A stretch of DNA of 64,000 nucleotides. It comes from Nyssa sinensis. Lineage: Eukaryota; Streptophyta; Magnoliopsida; Cornales; Nyssaceae. This document shows, one piece after another, positions 21,850 through 33,900 of the stretch (position 1 is the stretch's first letter; every line of letters starts with the position of its first letter). The stretch covers positions 186,001-250,000 of the forward strand of contig VIRR01000470.1 of the NCBI GenBank assembly GCA_008638375.1, in the 5' to 3' direction. The translations under genes were made by a program, and so were the position numbers. A model generated the notes under the pieces. The model had not been told where the DNA came from and ran no database searches. It saw only the letters and a program-made list of their open reading frames with translations.

Positions 21850-24640
21850 GTTGAATATGAATGGATGCCAAAAATCTGTGTGGATTGTGGATTCTTTGGC
21901 CATGCTAAAGAATCCTGTCCCAAGGCCAAAATTCTAGTTCAAAAACCAGCACAACAAGTCCCATGCCTATTCCTCTACCCTTGTTCTACTTTATCAAACC
22001 CCTTATCCCTTATTCCAAATCTCACATTGATTCTACAAGTATCCAAAACAAGCAGAAATAAAATGAGAAAGACAACCCTCTACCCTCTTGCCCCAACCCT
22101 TCTTCTGTAGAAAACATCATTCCCCTTAATTAAAATCAACCACCAAAATTAAATTGAGAAAGCCAAGAATAAAATGGCCTTAACCATTCAAAGAGATCCA
22201 ACCCCAGCCATTCTAAAAAACCAAATCATTGAACCTAAGACCTTAAACAATCCTTTTACAAACCTTTCAAACTAAAAAGATAACATTATCCCTACCACAA
22301 CTGATTTGGCCAATGGCAACAAGGGAACTAGAAACTCCAAGAACTAAGCCAAGAAAAAATGGGGATCACCCTCATAGGCATTTTCTCAAAAGATCACAAT
22401 AGCAGCTCATACCTCCCCACTCTCTAAATTATCAGAATTGTTACCTGGAACATCAAGGGAATTAATGATCCCCTAAAGCAAAAGGAGTGCAAGCTCCTCA
22501 TTAATAAGAATAAGCTCTCTTTTTTTGGCTTTCTTTTTTGGATTTGTTATTATAGAATTGTTATTGGTTGGGATCCTTTTATCATCAAAACTCAAGTTAT
22601 TAATTTCTTTGATCAATTCATTAATTTCCCATTTGAAATTATCAAGTCCAACACTTCTTTCTTCATCTCCTTTATTTATGGTAGCAGTAACCTCCTAGTT
22701 GTGCCACTAAATTTAACCTAATGAAGGCTTTTGAATCTATTGAATGGGCTTTTCTAGATGAAACTCCTCAAGCTATCACCATGCACCCCACCTTTAGAGC
22801 TTGGATTACGTTCTCCATTTCTTCTCCTATGTATTCAATTGCCCAAATGGAGCCAATGAGGGCTATTTCTCTAAATCTAAAGGTCTGAGATAAGAGACCC
22901 TATGTCCCCTACCTCTTCATCATTATCATGGAAGTTTTTTTCATGTATGTTTGTCAATTCCACCTCTAAGGGTTTCTTTGCTTATAATCTAACTGTACTA
23001 AGCTCAACATTTATTATATAGTTTTTGTAGATGATTTGTTTCCTCTTGCAAGTGCTGACATGAGCTATATCCAAATTACGAAGAACATTTTTGAAGAGTT
23101 TAAGCTAAGATCAGGCTTAAAGCCTAATACCTTTAAAAGTCAAGTCTCCCTAGCTAGGGTGGATGATGTTCTCAAGCACCAAATCTATAACACCCTTGGC
23201 TTTCAAGGAGGGGAAGCTCCCAATCAAGTGTTTCGGAGTTCCCCTCACTTTTACTAGACTAACGTATGAAGACTACAACCAACTTGTGGACAAGATGACC
23301 AGAAAAATGCACCTTTGGGAGAACAAGTCCTTATCCTATATAGGTAAGTTATGACTTGTAATTTATGTCTTACATGGTATCAAATTATATTGGTGCAACC
23401 TTTTTATTCTTCCCAGGAAAGTTCATGAAGAGATTGGCAAGAAGATTAAGGCCTTTTGTGGTATGAGAAAGCTAATAAGACCATCTTTACCAAAGTCAGT
23501 TGGCATGCCATTTGTAATTCAAAGAAAGAATGAAGTTTAGGCATCAAATGAATTCAAGATTGGAACTCTGCCCTCATCCTTAGACATATTTGGGAAATCT
23601 ACATTAAGAGCGATTTATTGTGTGTCAAGTGGGCGCATACCTACAAGATCAAGATAGAAGTTTTTAGAAAATTTCTCCCTCAATAATGCAGTTGGTATTA
23701 GAGGAAACTGCTTAAGCTCAAAGATATGGCAAAAAAATGTTTCTCTATAGAATTAGAGATGGTGCAAACACCTACTTGTGGCAAGATCCTTGGCTCTCAT
23801 CAGGGATTCTCCAACACATGCTCAACAATCTAAGTTGACTTAACTCCTATGCCAAGGTCTCTAAAATCATCCACCAGGGCAACTAGATCTGGCCAAGATT
23901 TCTTGAGGCCTTTAGGCATCAAATGTCTTATCTTCCTAATACTCAATCCAAAGACTCCCTCATTTTCCTTCCTTCCTCATTTGGTGCTTACTTTGCGACT
24001 TTTGCTTGGGACTCTCTGAGAGGTAAGTTTGAGACTATCCCCTGACATTAGTTTGTTTGGTTCAAAGACAATACCCTTATACATGCCTTTATTCTTTGGA
24101 TGGTTTGGAAGGGTAGATTATCCACCCTTGATAAATTATTGCAATGGGGTCTCACAAATCAGAACAATTGTGCCCTTTGTGGCCAAGTTCTTGAATCTCA
24201 TAAACATTTATTCAATGTTCATACTCTTCTGCTATTTGAGAAGACATAATAAATCGTTGCACAGTATCTAAAGTCCTATCACTTCATAGTTTTGACGTAG
24301 AGTCTTGCTGCTGTTGTCTATTGTGTTTGGCAGGAAAGAAATTCTAGGATTTTTGCAAGAGAGGAAAGCCTATTAGCTCTATCGTAAGAGATATTGATAT
24401 GGTTATTAGGCAAAAAATGAGCCTCTATTCGAAAATGAAAGTTTCTACCTTCAATTTACAACTATGTAGTAACTGGAATGTCCATTGACAACATTTCATG
24501 CCTTCTCTTTTTGTTGTTTTGATGTTCTATTTTGTTTTGCTCCCTTCAGCTTTTTGTTTTTAGTTTGGTTTTTCTTGTAGGTGTTTCTCCCTTTGTTTTT
24601 TCTTTTAATAAATTTTACTTACCAAAAAAACTGATGAACA
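21850..24640 (+). mobile_element. Decayed LINE, internally deleted
   Basis: Plus-strand pieces: CCHC zinc knuckle at 21874-21918 (CVDCGFFGHAKESC), endonuclease (TWNIKGINDPLKQKECKLLI near 22440-22510), RT core (KAFESIEWAF near 22722; FVDDLF near 23025-23045, KLRSGLKPNTFKSQ at 23100-23150), RT thumb (23200-23700), zf-RVT (CALCGQVLESHKHLF at 24172-24215) and a 3' tail AATAAATTTTACTTACCAAAAAAA near 24607-24630. The interval from endonuclease to FADD-like box is only about 0.6 kb, so the RT N terminus is deleted. Stops are frequent. Confidence 0.8.
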
Positions 24641-24970
24641 ATTGATTGTACTATTAACATAAAAGAATAACAAGAAACTATTGAATTTGTTTTATTCAGA
24701 TGCAATTGAACTTCTTAAGTATGGTTTGGTTGAGGTTTCCATTACAAGGTGAACATTCAGTCTAATAACTCAAACACATGTATCGTTATAGTTATCATTG
24801 TCACAAAAACAACTAAAATTGAAATTCTCATAAACAATTGATTGCATTGTTAACTTTGAAGATGAATAGGAAACTATGGAACATGTTTTAATCAGATGCA
24901 ACTAGACTTCTCAACTATGAGTTGGTTGTGACTCGCACTACAAGGTGAATGCTCAATCTATTTCTTTAGC
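24637..24970. repeat. Tandem direct repeat, about 196-bp period
   Basis: aacaattgattg at 24637 and about 24833, with the following cagatgcaa...gaacttc/gacttctcaa and caaggtgaa blocks repeated. It lies just after the LINE 3' tail. Confidence 0.65.
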
Positions 24971-24999
24971 TCAAAGTGGTTCATTGAAATTTATGATCA

Positions 25000-25210
25000 G
25001 TTATCTAAAGTTACATAAGCTTATGAAATTCTTAGTATAATTGCTTTTATTGGATGGTCAATATGGAAGGAAAGAAATGAAGCAATTTTTTGAAAAAGAT
25101 CCAGTTCTCTCCTTTCAAGGTTATATGCAGAGTAACAATAACATGGGAAGAATTCTTGGCAACTACAACATCCACATCCCCTGATTCGACAACCAGTCTC
25201 TCTATTACCC
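25000..25210 (+). mobile_element. Possible LINE C-terminal relic
   Basis: A frame reads [14 protein letters not shown] at 25050-25093, the type of C-terminal sequence that follows zf-RVT in plant LINEs (compare SIWKERN in other copies). Nothing else is recognisable. Confidence 0.4.
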
Positions 25211-27100
25211 CTATTAGATATTTACCTGTTATATAGAATTCTATTATAAATTTGTTAAAACTTAATAGTTATGAATCCTTTAGTCTTAAGACCATATCAA
25301 CTTTTATTTTGTGGTGGTGAGCAATACAAAGAAAATCTTCTTGATGGTATTGCCAATCAATATATTCTCCTTCAACTCTGGTTTGTAGGGCTCTTGTTGT
25401 CAAGGCTCTTCCCATTTCCAATAATGTTGTTCTAAAGTGATACCCAACAAGTTATTGATCTATATATGCTCAAGGGTTCTTAATCCTCCATAGGAAATAA
25501 GTGCAATAGTGGAAAATACCAAACTTCTAGTTAAAGAAGCAATCTCTTTTTGAATTACTCTCACCAATCAACTAAAAAAGTTGCTTTGTGTGTTGCTTTG
25601 GTTGTGGTTCATGTCTCCTTCCATTTGCATTCCAATGCCCCCCTTCCCCTGCTTCTTCGTTATTATTTGATTATAATGTTTATGCTTTGTAACTTTCGAG
25701 CCTTTTTCATTGATCCAAACAAAAAAACAAAATTTTTAAAAAATCAATACATATTACTACTTTTTTAAAGGATCACTACTCAAGATTAGTCCCACTAACA
25801 CAAGCACTAAACAAAAAACTCGCTTTAGTCCAAATATTTTACAATTACGTCCAATACGAACACCTATATTGCGGCTTGTCTATCATACTAAAACTATTAC
25901 GCCAGGATACCAATAGTCGCGTCTCTCATTACCCATCTTTGTTTCACCTCTCTTATAAAGATAGGTTCCATCTATCATAAGACTTACTAATAAACCCCAT
26001 ATTTGTGTGGACCCATTTTTCTGAGAGAGGTGAGATAAAGGTGAGCATGTATGCTTTACTGGATCTAGGACACCACGTGACGGCATACCTTTGTAATAGT
26101 ATTTTAGAGATTGGATAATAAATCCTGCATAAAGTACTTATTTAGCAAAAGTTCCAACCTAAAACATTTTAACCCAAAAGGTTTCTAAATATTTTGTTGA
26201 TAAAAATATTCTTATAATGTAAAAATTCAAAATGGCTGCAACACTTTGAATCCACTGACATGCTCTAGTTGCCACATTATCAACACTCTCTCCAATGAAT
26301 TTTAAAATTAAATAATTTGTAATATAGAAATCTATTTTTCATAAACATTATATATTTGGATTCTTAAATCAATATACATCAAACAAGATTCATATTACAT
26401 ATGAAACTCAGTTAAAAATTTTATGTTTTTTAAATGGAGAAATTTTGTTCCGCACATCCGTATCTGAAAATTCTGTCCAAAAATAAAATTGTGAAAAATT
26501 CTTGAAAATCTATCTGAAAATTCTCTATAAGAAAAAATTATTACACATTTTTTAATAATGCAATAAAAAATCTATATTCGTTAGGAAATTAGTAATACTT
26601 CAACATTAAAAAAAAAAATAGATAGAGAAAAAAATATACAACTAAAAAAACATTAATAGAGAATGTTTCTCGAATAAAAAAATTTCTATATATATTTCTC
26701 TATTTTGTTCAAATAAACTTGCCATTCGACTAACCTTTGTACAAATTTTTCATAAAAATCGATCCTTGGCACACGTACCATTATTCATCTCTGATTGTAC
26801 ATTAATACATGTGGGTTTGATTCTTTAAAGTTGTTGCCTCGCAAAATGGGTTATAAAGGGATGTGTACACAAACAAAAAATTCTCTATTCACAAAATTTA
26901 CAAGATTTTTCAATAAAATAAAAACCACATCATGGAGTCAGGGACCCACAACCATGTCTTGCTTTTGATATTATAACATTTTGTCTTGTACTATAACTTG
27001 TGAACTAAGAGAACTTTCACTAATTAATTCTAATATTTTTTTAACTAAAAATAAATAAATTATAATACACCTGATATATTATTGGTGGTGGACAGTCTCA
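25210..27100. other. Gene-poor AT-rich interval
   Basis: Short frames only (for example 25550-25768 plus and 26086-25883 minus), none recognised. 26.1-27.1 kb is strongly AT-rich. No RNA gene or clear transposon end is seen. Confidence 0.5.
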
Positions 27101-27786
27101 TTAAAGAATTTCCCAAATGTGAGTTCTGAGAGGTCATTTGAAAAGGGAGACAATCTATCTTTTCTCGAGAATAATTGTAAGGTATACCCAAACTCCTGCA
27201 GAATCCAATTCACGAGTAGACTACTCGCCTACTTCGTCAACTATTTCATGTAGCTCTCTACAGCAAACAAAGCTTCAACACGTATCAATAGATAGATAGA
27301 TAGCTATGTTTTACCTTAGATGACTTTCCTCGAAATTCAGTTTCTAACCGACAAAAAATTAGATCGAATGCCACAAATCTTCAGATTTGAATGCTATGCC
27401 CACGAAGCCAGAGTAAACCACCAGAGGGCGTCACAAAAGCAGGTCTGCAAAAAATGAACACGCAAAGATTTTCAAAGAAATAGTCAACAGATATTTTGAA
27501 AAGTGGTTGCTTCAAATGGATAAATTAGACAGGACTTGGAATGCAAAGCCATAATCCCTTTAAGCCAGTCCAATTAGACAAGCTCCATAAGAATCTGAAT
27601 ATCTGATCATCAGTAGTGTTAGTCCACAACCTAAGACTCATCTGCTTCCTCTATCAAAATTTGTTCCAATAGAGAGGAGAATATTAGTACATGCAATGAC
27701 TCGCGTCTGTATGCTTCTAGCTAGAAGCTCACACACACACACACACAAATTCTGAAGATCTGTCACGGCGGGTATTTGACCAAAAG
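27100..27786 (-). other. API5 3' flank / probable 3' UTR
   Basis: About 690 bp downstream of the stop with no competing ORF. It has a (CA)n run near 27730-27747 and a short GATA repeat at about 27287-27303. The 3' UTR is likely to lie here, but no polyadenylation site can be chosen with confidence. Confidence 0.35.
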
Positions 27787-27994
27787 CTACCGGTAGCCCC
27801 TTCCTCTCCCACGTCCACCCCACCCCCTGCCTCTTGTACCTCCTCTGCCTCTGCCTCTTGTACCGCCTCTCCCTCCATAGGATAGACCTTCGAAGGCCCT
27901 ATTAACTAGCTGGTTTTGCAAACCACCAGCTCCACGACCCTTTTTTGGTGCGTTGTTGTTTGAACTGTTAGCAGCACTCCCACGACGTTTCCCC
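27787..27994 (-). CDS. API5: API5 exon 16 with RGG tail and stop
   Basis: Residues 489-557: basic [20 protein letters not shown] (likely nuclear localisation), conserved [20 protein letters not shown], then GRG/RGG repeats ending GRGYR and TAG. The open frame extends 5' into the intron as FFFPPYR, but the CTACAG acceptor at 27995-27996 sets the true exon start. Confidence 0.94.
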
Positions 27995-30900
27995 CTGTAG
28001 GGAGGAAAAAAGAAAAGGAAGGTTAATATAGAAATAAGGATGGATCTGTATCCAATGAGCTCCATTTGATCAGCGTGCAAATCTAGCAGAAAGTGAATTA
28101 TGTCCTGTGGAAGCTATATGCATATATGAGAAATAATTACTAAATATAGGGATCACTACACCTTAGGCTGCCAAGGCATGAGAACATAAGTTGGAGTCTA
28201 AGAGTTAACCATTTCATGTAAATAATTTCAAAAGATTTAAGTCTAGATACAGTCCACCCTCTTAGCACCTTGCATTACGGGTATCAATACTGAGTGATGG
28301 CCTTTATTAATTTATTAGATACATTCTTGAAGAGAAGTAGTACTTCCAGAATGGGAAATTCCACTTTACCCCCCAGTCACAACTCACTACTATCCTGAGT
28401 CCTAACAGAGAAGGTAGGGTGAATACGAGAACAAGTAATGAAAATGGGTGGTTTTCAGCATACCCGGCTACAGTGGGAGTCGAAGGCACAGAAGGTTTCA
28501 CTGCTTCTTTCCAAGATAGGTTGATTCTCTTATCCCCAAAAAAAGGAGGAGATTTTGAATGCAATGGCTGAATTACCAAAAAATTAAAAAGAAAAAGAAA
28601 AGAAAAGAAGAATCAGTTCAACGACGTGAACATGTACTTACAAATAATAAGAAGTTAAATATTACCATTTCTCAAAGAAGAATTCATTTCAGACCTGTGT
28701 CATTGCCAAAATGTTATTGCAGGTTCGCAGCCCAGTAGTAGTATTCTGCTTTTGAGTTTTCTGTAGATTATAGAGATCATAATTGTCAATATACTCACTA
28801 AAAAATTACTTCGACAAGAGACTTATGCTAGCTCTCCTGAATAAACTTACAATGGTAGCCTTATCTTCGTCAGATTTATCAATAGCCATTGCTTTATTGT
28901 GCGCAGCCATACCCTGAGTTAATTTCTTCATGGTAGCTCTAGCTAGCTCTTCAACACTACTTAACCTGTCTCATCAACGTCAATATGTCAACTAAATTTT
29001 CACAGATATAATGACATTGAAAACAAAGAGTTGCAACTATGATAAACCATGAAAACTAAAATCAGATCCTAGCTAATTCATTAGAAATGGGGAGACTGGA
29101 GAGCAATTCCAACCTGCTCCATGTCAAATAATAGGACACGCCAAGTAAATTTGTTCTTCCTACTGGATAATATCTAATAGTTTTCTTAAAACCATCACTC
29201 ATCACCCCGTGCACTGTCTGGTTGTAGAGATGGCAGCAGTGTGGGACAAAGCAACCCAATGCCAACCCCATCCCAATCATAGAAAACCCATCCCAACCCC
29301 ATCAAACCTAAGACATGTACCTCTCAGATAGAGTGAGAATTTCTTTTCTTCCTCGTCCAATATGTCAAATAGATTGCTTTACAATAAGATTTCAAAATAA
29401 AATAAAATAAAAGAATTCTATCAAACAACTCTTGTCCGGATTAAAAAGGATAATTACAATGATTCCAACATGATCATGGATTAATCTTCAATCATGCAGA
29501 GTCAAGATTCATGATGATATCTTGATCTCAATCTTGGATACAAGGTGGTCTATTGTGGTCTCTTCGGCAGAGCAGCCGTCCTCAATTCGAAAATGACACT
29601 CCCTCACAAACAAAAACCACCATGTCAGGTGATGAGATCAAAGACTTCCACTAGGAAAAATAGTGGTGATCAGCGAGCCAATGAACTTGCCAGCTGGCAA
29701 GGTTGCAAGCGGCAATTGAACAGGAATCTGGAACTCTGATTCACTCCTTCCCCTTCAATTAGCGAAATTAGGTAGTCAATATGAAGGAGCTAGGAGTTTT
29801 AAGAGTAGAACTTAGTGTACTCGGGTAGATTTGAGGCAGGATACCCAGAAAATGGTACATAACAGAACCCAAATAGGATTTACAATACTGTCCTAAATCC
29901 ACCCCTAGTCCAACCAACAGTCACCCAAACCCATCCCACTGGGGCAGATAGGACACCCAATTGAGAAACCTCATTGCCATTCCTTGTTGGTCATCACCAA
30001 AACTCACGTCACTGTTTTTTTATTGGTAAAATAAATTCATTAAAGAGGGTGCCCAAGATGGGCAAACCGAACTTTACAAAAGAATGGGAGAGGCAACAAA
30101 AAAATCACAGCTTAAGGCCCCCCAAGAAACCTAAAAAAAGAATGTAAATACAATAGGTACTCTTTGTACCAAAAGTAAAGCAGTTTCAAAAAGTTCTTTT
30201 TAAACTGACATGTAGATGCTTCCACTCCTTCAAAAACCATGTTGTTCCACTCCCTTGAAATGCACCAAGCCAAGCACAAAGGGGCCATCTTCCAAGCATA
30301 CCGACAACCCTTTCTCAATCTCTTACATCTCCAACCCAAAAACACTTCCTTTATCGTCCTCGGCATCACCCAACTGCACCCAAAAATAGAAAAAGCCAAA
30401 CTCCACGCATCTCTTGCTACCTTACAGTGAACTAAGAGATGATCCACTGTTTCCTCCTCCTCGCACATGTAACACCTACTTGGAAATTGGAATCCTCTTC
30501 TCTTGAGATTATATGCCATAAGAATCGCTCTCCAAGTAGCAATCCAACAAAAGAAAGCATCTTTCTTTGGAATCTTTGACTTCCAAATAAGCCGCCAAGA
30601 AAATATGATCTCCCTCCTCCCCACCAAATGCTTATAAAAAGAACTCTCAGTGAATTTCCTTTCCCTGTTCAACTTCCAAAGCAATCTATCCTCCCTACCC
30701 ATACCCATTTTCCATCTATTAAGCACCCTCATCAATTCTTCCACCTCCCCCCACTTCCCAATCAAAACAATTCCTACGAAAGCAAGGACTCCAAACCATA
30801 TTATTCCCTACCCAAGACACATAATCCATGACCAACACTTCCTTGTTGGAAGCTATGCTATAAAGAGGAGGAAATTTCTCCTTCAACTTATGATCACAAC

Positions 30901-33900
30901 ACCACACGTCCTGCCAAAGCTTTACCTCACTCCCTCCCCTAGTTCTAACCTCACCATTTGCTTAAACTCTTCCCTTCCTTTAGAAATTGCCCGCCAAACC
31001 CCACACCCCATGCTACCTTAGTAAACCAATGCCCCTCCTCACATCCATACTTAATGGATACAACCTTCCTCCATAAATCTTGGCTCACCTCTGCAAATCT
31101 CTACTCCCACTTTCCTAACAAAGCCTTATTGAATGTCTTCAAATCCTTCACACCCAAACATGAGTCCCCTTTTATTCTTTTCACCTATCCCAAGCAACAA
31201 AATGAATTTTCTTCTCATTTGCCTCCCCCCCCCCCCCCCCCAAAAAAAAAAAAAAAAGAAAGTTCCTTTGAAGCTTTTCTAATCTCTTTTCCACGAAAGT
31301 CGGCACTGGAAAAAGTGACATAAAATAAGTCAGAAAATTGTCAAAGTACTCTTGATTAAAGTAATCCTCTCTCCTTTAGAAAAATAATGACTCTTCCACC
31401 CCGCTAATCTCCTTTGAAATCTCTTAATCATCGCATCCCATATTACCACAAAACGAGTCGGCGCACCGAAAGGAAGACCCAAATACATAGCTAGCAAGGC
31501 TCCCACCCTACAACCAATGCCTTGCACTAAATCCTCCAGTCTATCCACATCACCTATCGGGATAATATCACTTTTAACCAAATTCACCTTCAAGCCGAAC
31601 ACAGCTTCAAAATAAATCAATATGCACCTCAAGTAACGAAGTTCTTTCATCCGTGATGAGAATGAAAAATGTCATATTTTTCTCTCTTAATATTTAGTCT
31701 TTTATATTTATTTGATGCCTAAATGTACTCATTATTCTTGTATTTTGATTTAGGATGCAAAAGGAGTTGTTAAGTGCAAAAAAAATGCTAATTGGGCAAT
31801 TTTCGGACAGTTTCGACATCGCTTCGTAATCTAGGCATAACTCTCGCATCCGAGCTCCGATTGAAATGATTCAAGATGCTATGGAAAGCCAAGAAACAGT
31901 TCTACAACTTTCATGTTTTGCGAGATTCAGGCTACATCAAGGTCAAAATCAGGCTTGAAGTTGCTGCACCTGCACTGCTGACGTTTTTGGCTACGCGAAA
32001 TTCTAAAATGCGGGCCTGACATGATTTATTTTTGGAAATTTCCTTGATACGCAAAAATTCCAGCTGAAACACCACTTTCCTAGTTATATTAGGACATTAT
32101 ATTTATTTTTAATTAGGGTTTGGAAGAGCAACCGTCACACACGCACACCTCTCTCTCTCTCTCCCTTCTTCTCTAATTTTCTTCTTCAAGTTTTCATGGC
32201 CGTGCGTGACTAAATTTTATAATTGGTCGAAGGAAACGGAAACCTCAGAATCAATAAAACTGTGAGATCTAATTTGTCTTTATTGTTCAATTTATGCTTT
32301 GAGTATCGGATGTTCTTCTGTGCTTATTTTCATGATTGTCTCGTTTAATTGCTAGGAAGCCTACTAGTTTATTATTCGTTGCAATCTACTGCTAGATTAG
32401 ATATCAAATCCGTAATTGTTTGATCCCTCTAATTTGCGAAGCAACTAAGATTTAATGATTTGCTGCGTCAGAAATTATTAGATCTTAAGAAGAACGTTCG
32501 ACTAAATTAAATGCAACCGCTTGTGCTTGTGTTGTTTAGCTTCATCGATCACTCTAATTTTTAAGGCTGCTAGTAGATTAAATCTTTAGCGCTTGTCTTG
32601 GGTTGTTTAGTAGTTAGGGTTAATTAGATCATTTGTTTTCTAATTAACTACGATTAAGGAGAGATAGGAAAATAGTTCCAACGGTGAATTGATATATATT
32701 TGCGTCAATGATCAGTTGTAAAATTCCGATGGTGGATGTTGACTTAGACCAATGTTTATCCGTTTGATTGAATTCGATAATTTAATTTAAATTGTTCCTT
32801 AATTGTTTTTTTTTAAATTGTTTTCGTTATACTCAAAACCCCCCATCTTTGTTCACATAGCATAAAAACTAGGCTAGATTACTCTCTGTGGGAACGATCC
32901 TCACTCCCACTACTACATATATTTTTAGGAGTTTAGGTTTTATTTTTTTTTATTTTTGGTTGCCTACGACAGCACACCAATCCGCATCACAGAAAATTAA
33001 CGTATCATCTGCAAACAAAAAATAAGTGATCTCCATCCTCCTCCCACTACCATCCTCGACAACAAAACCTTTAACCATACCCCCAGCTATCAACTTTTCC
33101 ACCATCATGCTCAAAGCCTCCATCACTATCACAAAAAGAAAAGGAGAAAGAGGATCTCCTTTCTCAGTCCCCGCGTGCAATGTTTTCAAAACCGGACCGG
33201 ACCGGACGGTTCGACCGGTTGAACCGTCGACCGGTCCAAGGGACGGTCCGGTCAAACCCAAGAAACCGTTTCAATCTCAAAACCAGCCTTAAAATGGAAA
33301 ACTGTCCGAACCAGGCGGTCCAACCGGCGAACCGTTCGACCCGTCACTGGGTCACCTGTTCGGACCGGTTCACCTCTAGGTATATAAAAAAAAAAACCCT
33401 ACGTATCCCTGAATCAGTGAATCCCTCATTTCCCATTTTCCCTTTCTCTAATTCTCTGTTTCTCACTTCATCTCATCAGTCATCACTTGAACGGTTGAAC
33501 CCTAAAGCCTCAAGGTAAATCGGTGACGGCGGACGGCGCGACGGCGACTCGCACCGCACGGCGACAGTGACCGTCGACTCGTCGGCGTCGTTCGTCCTTC
33601 CTCCTTCGTCCGTTCGTCGCTCGATTTTTAGCCCAGACCAGACCTTCCTCCTTCGTCCGTTCGTCGATCGATTGAAATCTCAAATTTCAAGTTTCATTGT
33701 TGTGGTGGAGGTTGGTTTTGATGGTGGTTGTCTTTGGGGATTATGGCGGTGGTGAAGGGAGAAGCAGCAAAAGTTGGGCTATAAGATGGTGATGGCGGTG
33801 GAGGCAATTTTGGACGATGGTGGTTGTGGGCGTTGAGACGGTGGCGGTGGCTAGTGAGACGGTGGTTGTGTGAAATGTTGTGTGAAATGTTGCAGAGAAA

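Noticed and set aside
30239..31323. Plus-strand frames of 60-120 aa across 30.2-31.3 kb
   Set aside because: They are antisense shadows of the minus-strand LINE reverse transcriptase.
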